From Cladorrhinum sp. PSN259 (lineage: Eukaryota; Ascomycota; Sordariomycetes; Sordariales; Podosporaceae), in contig MU867068.1 of NCBI GenBank assembly GCA_033725935.1, forward strand, positions 621,681 through 685,680: 64,000 bases of DNA, read 5' to 3'. Under the pieces are notes generated by a model. The model saw only the letters and a list, made by a program, of their open reading frames with translations. It was not told the DNA's origin and searched no databases. The position numbers and the translations under genes are program-made. Position 1 is the first letter of the stretch; each line of letters opens with the position of its first letter. Below, one piece after another: positions 44,441 through 53,517 of this stretch.

Positions 44441-46338
44441 GAAATGCACCACCAAACGTAATGTTTAATTCGGAATGGAACGGAGTCACAATGGAGGCGC
44501 ATCATGGGAATTTTCTCTTTGCTTACTTTTTGCGGTCAACGCATCCAGCGGTTAACTCGGCGGAGCTGGCGTTCTTGGTTTTTGCAGCTTTTTTTCTTTT
44601 CGGGTTGTTCTTGCCCCTCTGAAGCCTCTTTTCGGCACGAGCGGCTTCTCTTTTCGGACACGAGTCAAATCAATAGACAGGTCTAGTTGGCTCTAGCCCG
44701 GATCTAGCACGATAGCTTTCTTCTTTGGAACAGAAAATGGAGCTTGTTATCTTTCTGGAGAACTGCATCCCGCCGGTGATGGCTTGCGAGGATCTTCCAG
44801 CAAATGTGTCGAAATCTCGGGGTTATTTGCCGTGCTCGTCCAATGTTCGGCAGCTGTGGGGAAGGTGACAAGTCAACTTTGCAGTGTGTTGGCGCCGCCG
44901 CTCGCCCGCAGTGAATGGCACCTTTCTCCCGTATCCGCTCTGCTGCAGATGCAGTCTGCACATCCCCCGGGACGTGTTGATTGCACCATGGCGCTGTGAT
45001 TGCCAATAATGATGATTCCCCACCAACTTACCTGCACGTAGGGAACATGTGTTGCAGGCCGGAACCGACTTTGACTGGTTGGCACCCTTTTTCCTTCGTT
45101 TTACGCTGCATTCCAGGAGCTCTCATCCGCCACCGGGCCCGAATATATCCCAGCCAGCTGGACTGCAGCTAGCCGTCTAATTAAATTAGCACATGCTGTG
45201 AGCGCCCACAACACAACACGACGACACCACACAACACGACAACTTGACCCGAAGGAGCACACCGTGCAGACGGCCGTGTTCAAAGAGAACTACCACACGG
45301 AAAAAAAGAAGGGCAGAAACAAAAAAGGATATTGTCGCTGTTGAATCCGAAGGATGCCGTCCTAGCCCACAATCTACAATTGTTGCAACCAGCCTGCTGT
45401 TCTTTTTGGCCAGCTTGGTTTCTCGCCGTAAAGTTACGGTGGATCTAGCCATGTCTGCCCTATGATCCTCCACTGTCCATCCGCTGACGCTAGCGGGCAT
45501 AGCGGGCACGGCTGGAATGTGATGTGTGTGGGCGTGGGGAAATTTTTGCTCGGCTGTGGGTGGTTGCAGTGGGCGTGATGGAATTTTTGTGCTCAGCGGC
45601 GAGCGGCATTTTTTCCTTGGCCGAGATTTTTTTTTTAGGGCAGGCGGAGAGAGAAAGGACGATCAAGTCCCCGAATGATCCCGGGGTTAAACCCTTTTTT
45701 TTGCTTCTCTTTTTTTCGCATGCATGATGCGGGCGTCTATACTTTGCATGCGGGCGGGTGAGGGGAGGGGTTGGTCATGCATGGTGGCTTGAGAAGGGAA
45801 GAGAGGGGACTTGTTGATTTACGGGCAAAAAGATGGGTGATCGGTGATGATGCTGATGGTGGTGTGGCACACTTGTTTTTTTTTTGTTTTCTTTTGGTTA
45901 GGGACGAGAAAATCGGAAATCAGGGTCTCCGATGTGCGTCCGTAATTCTGCATGGACCATGCATTGCTTTTCTTGATGATTCAACGATTACTCATCACGA
46001 ATGCTTGCTTCTTTTTCATCCTTTTCCCACGCTGAGCAGATTTTATCACGCACTGGTGAGGAGGTGAGGGGGATCGGGATCAACACCTGGCATGATGATG
46101 GCCGAATGACTGCGCGTGAGTTGGCAGATCCGGCGGTGGAATCGTTGGAGATGGCTTCAGAAGAGAATTACGTATTGTTTGCTGGCTGGATCGACGGCGG
46201 GTTTTTAAAAGATGGGCGGAGGTCTTCGATGCCCTTACCCGTTGGTCTTTCAACGTTGCATGCGACGTCATTTTCCATGAGAAGCTATTAACCAGGTTTA
46301 TTGCGGTACTAAGGAGTCCCAAGGACCCCTAAAATAAA
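44441..46338. other. Intergenic, 1.9 kb
   Basis: No credible gene. There are T-rich tracts (45625-45634, 45692-45716, 45871-45893) and a CAACAC/GAC-rich stretch at 45207-45243. Small overlapping frames on both strands look like chance. Confidence 0.45.
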
Positions 46339-48207
46339 ATGGAGATATCGAGCACTGTCTTCTCACAGGTCCTCAGTCCCTTGGCCATTTTCTCTGCTGC
46401 TACGGATACTCCACCCACCTTCGAACCCACCCCAGAAAATCAATACCAAGCCGGAAAGAAATCCGTCGAATGGGAGTGGGAGAAGTCCCCCCTCAACCCC
46501 AAAAACCGCATCGACAGTCTCGAACCCCTGCCGAACCCTACATGGCGCCTCGATGGAGCCGACACAGACGGGAGACGGTTCTTTGCCGTCCCGGCTTTCG
46601 CTCTCGATAAACCGCCCACCCGGATTGACGTCTACGTACCTCCCTTTGAGGAGTATCCACGAACCCTGCGGGATGTTCTCAGACCGGAGGAAGTCCTCTG
46701 GTCGAGCAAGGGCCGAATCCCTGACCTTCCGATTGGGCGGTACCTGATTCGGGTTTTGCACCACTGGTCCGAGCCCTCATCATCCATCAGGAGACCAGGG
46801 TTGTCGAATTTTGAGAAACAGTACCATGCCATGCCGTTCGGGTCAAAGATTCTCGTGACCAAGGTGTCGGCGTCCCTCGAGGAGACCGAGATCCATTTGT
46901 ACCCGGAGTATGAAGTCGAACAGGCAATGCTCACCGTTGAGGCCTTGCAAAAGATGTGGGGATTTCATGACGAGGAGGGTCACGGTGGTGCCAGCAGTGC
47001 ATGGCCGCCGGTTATTGAGCTTTCCGAGGTGAAGCTCAAGAAACAGCTGCACGAGGCGATTACGCTTGTTGACGTCCGGGGGAGTTTGCTTGTTTTTAAA
47101 TCGCTCTTGCGGGATCAGAGGTACATGTATAACGAGCTCAAGATGCTCCTTACTCTCAAACCGCATCCGAATCTTGTGCCGAGACCGAAATATGTCGTGG
47201 TAAAAAAGGGAAGGTTCGGTGGGAAAAGGGGCGTGTGTGGGTTCTTGATGGAGTATTTCCCTTTGGGGTCGTTGAAGGAGCGTCTGTTGTCATATTCGCG
47301 CAAAATGGCGCTGGAAGAAAAGTTCAGACTAGCAAGACAGGTAACGGAGGCGTTGATTCACGTCAATGCGCATGAGAATGGGTTTTATCCGGATTTGAAG
47401 CCCGATAATATCGTGCTGAGGGAGAGCCAGCAGGAGCCTGGCAGAGTGGACGCGGTGCTGTTGGACCTGGAGCAGAGAGGCGGGTGGTTTTCTTGGAGTC
47501 CACCAGAGATTGCTTATGTCGAGTACTTGGAGATTGTTGCGGCGCACGCTCCCAACTGTGGAGAGCCTAGCCTACAGAAGAAGAAGGAAAAGGCCCTGAG
47601 CCTTTTGAGGGAGTATATCCCGGACTGGAAGGCAACGGGACAGCAGACGAGGTATCATAATTCTGAAGGAGGGTTCAGCGCGCCGTGGTTGGCTTTGCTT
47701 AGAGGTCGGCAAGAGAATGGAAGCCAGGCCCTGGAAAGAGCGCAAGTCTTTATGTTGGGAAAGCTGCTTTGGTGCATCTTTGAAGGGGAGGCGAGAGTCA
47801 GATGCGGCATTGACCACGAGGTGCTGCAGGAGAACAATACAGGGCAGATAAGAGCCTTCCCGGGTTTCGAACTGTCACCCAAGGGTATCAGGGAGCTTAT
47901 CAAGAAGTGTACGGCGGGAGGACCCGAGTGGGAACGCCCGATGGTGGAGAGGGCTGAAGAGGGGATCGCCCTCAAAGGGGGAAAGCTGTATCCTGCCGGA
48001 GTGGAAGCGGGAGGCGCTGGGGGTGAACACACGGCCCTTGCTGCCAAGAGGTTCTGGATGCAAGAAACCGAAAACGCCGAGAGGTTTGTGGAGGAAATTC
48101 TGGGTCATCGGCCGGATGGGGGCCGTCTTGCTCTGTCAATGTCAAGGCCTCTCTTGGCTGAGGTCCTATCCGAGTTGTGGCGGATTGAAGAATCTTCTTG
48201 GGCATGA
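46339..48207 (+). CDS. Divergent protein kinase-like protein
   Basis: A single exon of 622 residues. The C-terminal half has kinase features: a possible ATP-anchoring Lys254 in LLVFKSLL, a possible helix-C Glu266 (YNELKMLL), the catalytic loop YPDLKPDN at 350-357, LLDLE at 374-378 in place of the DFG motif, and SPPE at 387-390 in place of APE. The HRD histidine is Tyr and DFG is DLE, but the catalytic Asp, Lys and Asn and the metal-binding Asp are kept, so activity is possible. No clear glycine-rich loop is seen. The N-terminal 230 residues have no domain I recognise. It converges on the NACHT receptor gene, the two stops being 240 bp apart. Whether they work together is not shown. Confidence 0.75.
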   Translation: MEISSTVFSQVLSPLAIFSAATDTPPTFEPTPENQYQAGKKSVEWEWEKSPLNPKNRIDSLEPLPNPTWRLDGADTDGRRFFAVPAFALDKPPTRIDVYVPPFEEYPRTLRDVLRPEEVLWSSKGRIPDLPIGRYLIRVLHHWSEPSSSIRRPGLSNFEKQYHAMPFGSKILVTKVSASLEETEIHLYPEYEVEQAMLTVEALQKMWGFHDEEGHGGASSAWPPVIELSEVKLKKQLHEAITLVDVRGSLLVFKSLLRDQRYMYNELKMLLTLKPHPNLVPRPKYVVVKKGRFGGKRGVCGFLMEYFPLGSLKERLLSYSRKMALEEKFRLARQVTEALIHVNAHENGFYPDLKPDNIVLRESQQEPGRVDAVLLDLEQRGGWFSWSPPEIAYVEYLEIVAAHAPNCGEPSLQKKKEKALSLLREYIPDWKATGQQTRYHNSEGGFSAPWLALLRGRQENGSQALERAQVFMLGKLLWCIFEGEARVRCGIDHEVLQENNTGQIRAFPGFELSPKGIRELIKKCTAGGPEWERPMVERAEEGIALKGGKLYPAGVEAGGAGGEHTALAAKRFWMQETENAERFVEEILGHRPDGGRLALSMSRPLLAEVLSELWRIEESSWA

Positions 48208-48447
48208 TTACGAGGGGAAATCCACATTATCAAAACCAATCTTTTTCGGATCAGCATCTACGCATTCAACTTTCATTAACAGGTATTGCTGGCACAGAAG
48301 ACATGTGAAGTTCTTTCTAGATTATCTACATGTTTGGTCTGGTATTTATCCTTCATACCATATCAGTGTACCACGATCTTTTCCTTCCCTCTATACTTGT
48401 ATCATTTATTTGTTTCCATCTCAATCTTCAACTCGACAAACTGCCCA

Positions 48448-51400
48448 TCACAACTCGTCCTCAACATCCCTCCAATACCCCCTCCAACTCTGTTCCCACC
48501 TCTTCTTCAACCCGTCCAACCAATCCTGAAATTTCACTGCCTCGTCTTCGCTCCCATACTCCAACATGTCCCCTCTCACACCCTTCCACCCCTTGACCGG
48601 AGCTTCAATGAGTTCATGTCCCCACGGACATACCTCTACATAACTTTTTCTGCTCTCGTCATCCTCCCCTCCCACATTGATCCCCTTTCCAGTCGGGATA
48701 TTAACTAATCCTAACCCCGCACCACCCTCCAATCCCAATCCCAACCCGGTTGTGTCTGCACTTGAATCCCCCCGTGCATAATGTCTCTGCCTCCTCACAT
48801 AACACTCCTCACACAAATCAACGCCCGTACAGTAAACGCACATGTATATCCCGCCCAAACTAAACGTCGAGATGGTCTTGTTGCAGCCCGCGCACTCGAT
48901 CGTGTGTCTGTTGAAATCGTACTGCTCGAGCTCCGCCTCTGTCGGTTCTGCCACGACGATGTTACTGACTGCCCCGCCTCCTGAGCCGGATTGTGGCGTG
49001 CCCGGTCTTGGGCTTCCTGTCGAGATACTACTGCCGATGGCTGCCGGACGGGAGGGAGAACGGTTGTTCTTCTTCTTTGACGAGCGGGTGTTTGGTGGGA
49101 TCCTGGGTGTTCCCAGACCGGGGGACGGTGTTCGGGACGGGGAAGGGGAATGGGAGGACCGAGGGTCTTTTTGACTCCCGGCCCGTTTGGAAGGGGACGG
49201 GGTTCGTTTTGTGGGAGAGGCCGAACGTCTGGGCGGGGTGGTGGTGGATTGGGGCAGAGAGGGCGATTTGATGCTTCCCGTGCCGGTGACTTCTACTATC
49301 GGCGCTGGCGGTTTGCGGGAGGGCAAGACGTAGAATTGGCAGGACAGGGCGATTTGCGCGTCCTCGATTCTGTCTGGCAGGAAAGAGAGAACCTTGGCGA
49401 GGAGGCGCAGGCTGGGAATGTCGTTGGTTTCTGTCAGGTCGTTCAGAGCTTCGCAGGCGGCTTCGAAGCTGTCGTTGAGGGCTTGGTAGAAGGTATGCGC
49501 GGGACCGAGTTTGCGTCTCATGTGAGCGAGGGTGATGTTTGTTTGCGAGAGCTTGGGTTTGAATTCCAGTCCGAGACGGTCGCGCAAACTCTGGACGACT
49601 CCCTCCATCTCGGCTAGGCGGTCGGTCTTGTAGGACAGCTGACGGGACATGCGGAATTCTTCCAGCAGGATGTCGGCGAGCTTCCTTCCTGCCTTTTCGG
49701 ACCAGAGAAACCCACTCTGCTTCGATTTAAGTACCAAGCTGAGTTGGTCTTTTGCCCTTTGGATCCTCGCCGAGTCTTGCCGGGGCATGACGAACCACTC
49801 GAACGAGGCCAGCCAGATGCGGACCTCTGACTCGTCCGCCCCGTTGGACTCGTCTGGCTTCTCGGCTGCCTCGATGTACAAGTCGCGCACCTCTTTCAGG
49901 TCCCCTGTTGCCTTGGCTGCTCTCTGGATGAACCTGTGGGTCATGTCTCTGCACTTGACCGTCAGGGGTTTGTTGTAATAACCCAGCAACTCAGTTATCT
50001 CGTGCCACAGACCTCGCTCACCGAAAGCAACAACCATCTCTTCGAGGAAGCGAGGGAATGACTCCGGTGTGCTATTGTCAGCAGCTGCCTTCATGTTTAC
50101 CAGGGCATTTGCTTCGTGGCCCTCGATCATGCTCTCTACTCTGGCCTTCATCTGGTAAGCTGCGTTGAGCATAATCTTGAGACTGCCATCAGGATCATTG
50201 GGGGGAATGTCTTTCAGACAAGCGTCCCAAGCCTGCAAAACTGACTCGGGGGTAATCTCCCGGACAACTGTATCACCGTAGACTGGCTCGGGGTACACCC
50301 ACTCGTCAAAATGAGCGCGAGCGATTCTGTAGCGGAGATCAAAGATTTCCCGAATATCCTTGGCGTCTTCGAGTCCCTTTTCTGCTTGCTCCTTGGATCC
50401 CTTGTTGCGCAAGTCGTACTGCAAGGCCTTTGCGATTTGTCTGTGGTCCCGAGGTCCAAGCGGGTTGCGTCCGAGGGTGGCCACCAACTCAAAGGTGCTG
50501 TCTGGGAAGTAGGCCCGCAGGTCATCTGGGAAATGCTCATCCGTAAACTTGACTCCTGTGGTGTCAATCAGTCTCTCGCGTTCTTCCTCGGTCAAGGTCC
50601 ACAGAGCGACATGTGCAAAGCGGAACGCCGCAAAGGCGTTGGAGGGCAGCAACGTTGTCTCGCTGAACCAGTTCCTGATGTGGCCCAGAGCAATGCTTTT
50701 GAGAATGGAATACCGGCTTTCCAGAGTGGTTTTGATCCACTTGGACGCCTCTGCAGAGACTTGGGTCTGAGTGGTGCCGGGCACCTTGGACACCTTGGAT
50801 CCCAAGTCGAGAAGAGCTTGCAGAACCTTGTCGACGGCCGTCAAGACGTTTTTGCGATCAACATCTTCAATGGCTCTTGAAGGCAGAAAGATGCTGCAGT
50901 AGTCGGTCGCGTCGTAACTCTCCTCGGCGAACTCGAACTCCTTCTCGATCTTTTCCAAGGCCTGGTCGCTCTGGCCAAGCAAGATGTAGAGCGTCTGGGC
51001 AACCGAAGCGACTTCTTCATCAGATTGAAGTGGCTGGGCCTCGACGAGATGGTTAAAGACACAATGCGCTGCGATGGCGTCCAACATCCGTTCTCCATCC
51101 GTGATTTTGTCCTCGGGCTTTCTCGTCGGGTCGCTAAGAACTGCTACGGTCATCTTGAACATCATGACACTTGTCTCGTGCTTGGTTGGCTGGAGGAAGC
51201 TGATGGACTTTTCGGGGTGCTTAGTGAAGTAGTCGCGCAGTGAGTGTTGCTGCCAGGTGAGAATGACTTCTGGTTCGGCGTTTCCGTTCCGTTTCTTAAT
51301 CCGACCATTTCCCCCATTCTGGCCATGGTTGTTGTCATAGTCTCCAGCGTTGATGTCCGGCCCTTCATCAAGGGGCTCTGAAAATGCGAGAATCTTGGAC

Positions 51401-53517
51401 AGTCGTCCCATTGTCTCCCTTCTGATATCCAGAGTGCTTTGCTTCTCGCCCAGAATTGATACCATGATCAGGTCAACGAGGGTTTGCGCCGCATCGAGAG
51501 TGATTCTGTTGTATGAGTATGCGAGCCATGTGAAGAGATATCCAAGAGCCTTCTTCTCGTTTATGCTCGGGAAGTACTGGTCGCACTCCCGAAACAGCTG
51601 CTGGTATATGGCCTCGGTGCTCTCTGGCAGGGCAGACGGCTTGATGGCCCTCTCAACCAGCGGTCCAATCCTCATGATGTCCAGTTGGCGAAGAATGTAC
51701 GTGACATAGAAGAATGTGTCGGCATGATCCCTCAAGGCGTCTGCGATCTGCTCCTTCAGTGCCGGCCGGTGTCCCGAGAGCCCCTGAACAGACTCGATCT
51801 GAGACTTTGCAAACAGCTTAAAATCGGGACGCATATTCTCCCGTGCCAGGCATATCTTTTTGTCAATGATTTCTTCTGAAAATCCCTTGAGGCCAGCCAC
51901 CTCTGGGGTTCCGGAAATGACAAAAATGATGCGCAGACCCTTTTCCTTGGAATCTCTCACAATTTGCGCCAGCTTGGCAAGCTCCGTCTCCTCCTCTAGC
52001 TGATCAATTCCATCAAGGATCAGGTAAACCTTGGATGGAGACGCCGCGTTTTTCTTCTGGAACTTTTCCACAAACAGATTTGTCCAAGGGTTCGCCTTCC
52101 AGTCTTCTTTGGTGTCGTCCAGGTTGTCAACCACTCTCTGGATGTGCTGCCTGAAGCTGTCATCGGACGAAGCAACCTGTGCTGAACAAAAGTAAAGCAT
52201 GCTCCGGACGGTCTCCAGTTTCTCGTTGTCCTGATCAAACATAAAGGAGGCAACGGATATCGAGGAAACGTCCTCAAAGTCCTTTGCCAAGCGAGACATG
52301 ATGGCGAACGAAAAGAAACTCTTGCCCATGCCGGAAGCACCGCTGATGAAGATGACGCCGTGATCCATCGCCTTGAGCGCCTCGTACTCCATGTCGAACC
52401 AGGCGAACGTGTCCTTGACGAACTCCCTCTCCATCTTGGCCCAACGCTGTGCGAGAAAGTACTCGGCGCCGGTGAACAGGGATTTGGTGATGATTTCGAG
52501 AGAGCTGACCTTTCTGGCTTCGGAACCAGACTTTGACCCGTTCTTCTCCAGAAGGATATTGATGATCTTGTCGTTGTTCTTGCGGATCTCAGCCCGGAAG
52601 CCACGCGTCTCCTCGTCTCGTCGCTGGTTGCGCTGTGATTCGTGTCGTTGGTTCGTGAGGACCATGCTCAGGCCCGAGTTGACCTTCATGAAACCGCTGT
52701 CCATGCGAGAGAAACCCTTCTGGAGAGTTCTCTCCGTGTCATCCTGAAAGTCAAGAAGCGTGGCCAAGGTTTGAACCATGGTGGCTTTGCCCATGTCATC
52801 AATAACCGTGACGACCCGGTCGTATGCCTCTTTGAGCTTCTCATCTTGTCCTTTGAACATGGCCTTGAACCACGACTTGATCCTGTAGTTGTCCTTTTGC
52901 AGACGGGAATGGGCGCTGGTGCAGAACTCGAGCATGTGCGTAAATGTTTTGAGAAGGAGGTTTCGGAACCGCTTCTCCTTGGGTATCTTCCTCATGAGGC
53001 CCAACCTCTCGGCAAAGGACGTCATGATCTCGAAGAGGTTCTCGATCAGGTCGAGGTCGGCCGTCACGGCAGCGACCGAGGTCATGATGTGCGTGAAAGC
53101 AACTGCAACCAGTGCAGCCGGCGGGAAGGGATCCTCGAGCAGTGACTCGGCGACCGAGCCGATACTAGCCATGCTTTCGGCGTATTTTCCCAGGAAGTGT
53201 CGTACTCTGCTGAGTTTGCCCCCATCGTCACGAAGGTTCTGAAACTGGACATGTTCTCTCGTGAGCTCGTCCACCAGCTCACGCTGTTGTTTCTCGTCTG
53301 GTTGAGATGGCACAGAATCCAGCTCGAATGCCTCGATGCTTCCAGAAGCTGTTGATTTAGCCGGCTTAAGACTGTTCCAGAACCTGACAAGCAGTTTTGT
53401 CTTTTTTTCATTCTCTTTGTCTTTGAGATCGATTGCTGTTTTCTCTCGATGTGCTCTGACTGCCTCATCCCAGAGCTGGACCATTTCCGGGTCGGCAAAC
53501 AAGGTCGAGGTGGCCAT
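48448..53517 (-). CDS. STAND receptor: Goodbye-like N-terminus, NACHT domain, ZZ-type zinc finger
   Basis: An uninterrupted frame of 1689 codons starting at 53517 (gccATGg). Residues 10-150 resemble the fungal STAND N-terminal domain called Goodbye (LWDEAVRAHREKTAIDL; LEDPFPPAALVAVAFTHIMT). The NACHT ATPase follows, with Walker A GASGMGKS at 393-400 and Walker B VYLILDGIDQLEEE at about 497-510. A long helical region (about 620-1430) probably forms repeats. Then comes a basic Ser/Pro-rich linker with SPxR motifs and a zinc finger at 1541-1575 (CAGC, CVYC, CEEC) of the ZZ type. A WGHELIE and Trp-rich tail ends the protein. NACHT proteins are nucleotide-switched sensors, the fungal counterparts of NLRs, controlling incompatibility and probably immunity. 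The ZZ finger at the C-terminus, instead of high-identity repeats, could be the ligand-binding or effector part. Confidence 0.88.
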   Translation of the reverse strand: MATSTLFADPEMVQLWDEAVRAHREKTAIDLKDKENEKKTKLLVRFWNSLKPAKSTASGSIEAFELDSVPSQPDEKQQRELVDELTREHVQFQNLRDDGGKLSRVRHFLGKYAESMASIGSVAESLLEDPFPPAALVAVAFTHIMTSVAAVTADLDLIENLFEIMTSFAERLGLMRKIPKEKRFRNLLLKTFTHMLEFCTSAHSRLQKDNYRIKSWFKAMFKGQDEKLKEAYDRVVTVIDDMGKATMVQTLATLLDFQDDTERTLQKGFSRMDSGFMKVNSGLSMVLTNQRHESQRNQRRDEETRGFRAEIRKNNDKIINILLEKNGSKSGSEARKVSSLEIITKSLFTGAEYFLAQRWAKMEREFVKDTFAWFDMEYEALKAMDHGVIFISGASGMGKSFFSFAIMSRLAKDFEDVSSISVASFMFDQDNEKLETVRSMLYFCSAQVASSDDSFRQHIQRVVDNLDDTKEDWKANPWTNLFVEKFQKKNAASPSKVYLILDGIDQLEEETELAKLAQIVRDSKEKGLRIIFVISGTPEVAGLKGFSEEIIDKKICLARENMRPDFKLFAKSQIESVQGLSGHRPALKEQIADALRDHADTFFYVTYILRQLDIMRIGPLVERAIKPSALPESTEAIYQQLFRECDQYFPSINEKKALGYLFTWLAYSYNRITLDAAQTLVDLIMVSILGEKQSTLDIRRETMGRLSKILAFSEPLDEGPDINAGDYDNNHGQNGGNGRIKKRNGNAEPEVILTWQQHSLRDYFTKHPEKSISFLQPTKHETSVMMFKMTVAVLSDPTRKPEDKITDGERMLDAIAAHCVFNHLVEAQPLQSDEEVASVAQTLYILLGQSDQALEKIEKEFEFAEESYDATDYCSIFLPSRAIEDVDRKNVLTAVDKVLQALLDLGSKVSKVPGTTQTQVSAEASKWIKTTLESRYSILKSIALGHIRNWFSETTLLPSNAFAAFRFAHVALWTLTEEERERLIDTTGVKFTDEHFPDDLRAYFPDSTFELVATLGRNPLGPRDHRQIAKALQYDLRNKGSKEQAEKGLEDAKDIREIFDLRYRIARAHFDEWVYPEPVYGDTVVREITPESVLQAWDACLKDIPPNDPDGSLKIMLNAAYQMKARVESMIEGHEANALVNMKAAADNSTPESFPRFLEEMVVAFGERGLWHEITELLGYYNKPLTVKCRDMTHRFIQRAAKATGDLKEVRDLYIEAAEKPDESNGADESEVRIWLASFEWFVMPRQDSARIQRAKDQLSLVLKSKQSGFLWSEKAGRKLADILLEEFRMSRQLSYKTDRLAEMEGVVQSLRDRLGLEFKPKLSQTNITLAHMRRKLGPAHTFYQALNDSFEAACEALNDLTETNDIPSLRLLAKVLSFLPDRIEDAQIALSCQFYVLPSRKPPAPIVEVTGTGSIKSPSLPQSTTTPPRRSASPTKRTPSPSKRAGSQKDPRSSHSPSPSRTPSPGLGTPRIPPNTRSSKKKNNRSPSRPAAIGSSISTGSPRPGTPQSGSGGGAVSNIVVAEPTEAELEQYDFNRHTIECAGCNKTISTFSLGGIYMCVYCTGVDLCEECYVRRQRHYARGDSSADTTGLGLGLEGGAGLGLVNIPTGKGINVGGEDDESRKSYVEVCPWGHELIEAPVKGWKGVRGDMLEYGSEDEAVKFQDWLDGLKKRWEQSWRGYWRDVEDEL

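Noticed and set aside
52020..52604. Alternative frames inside the NACHT gene (also 50311-50880 and 53082-53867)
   Set aside because: All overlap the uninterrupted 1689-codon frame with clear domains, and show Ser/Arg-rich shadow composition.
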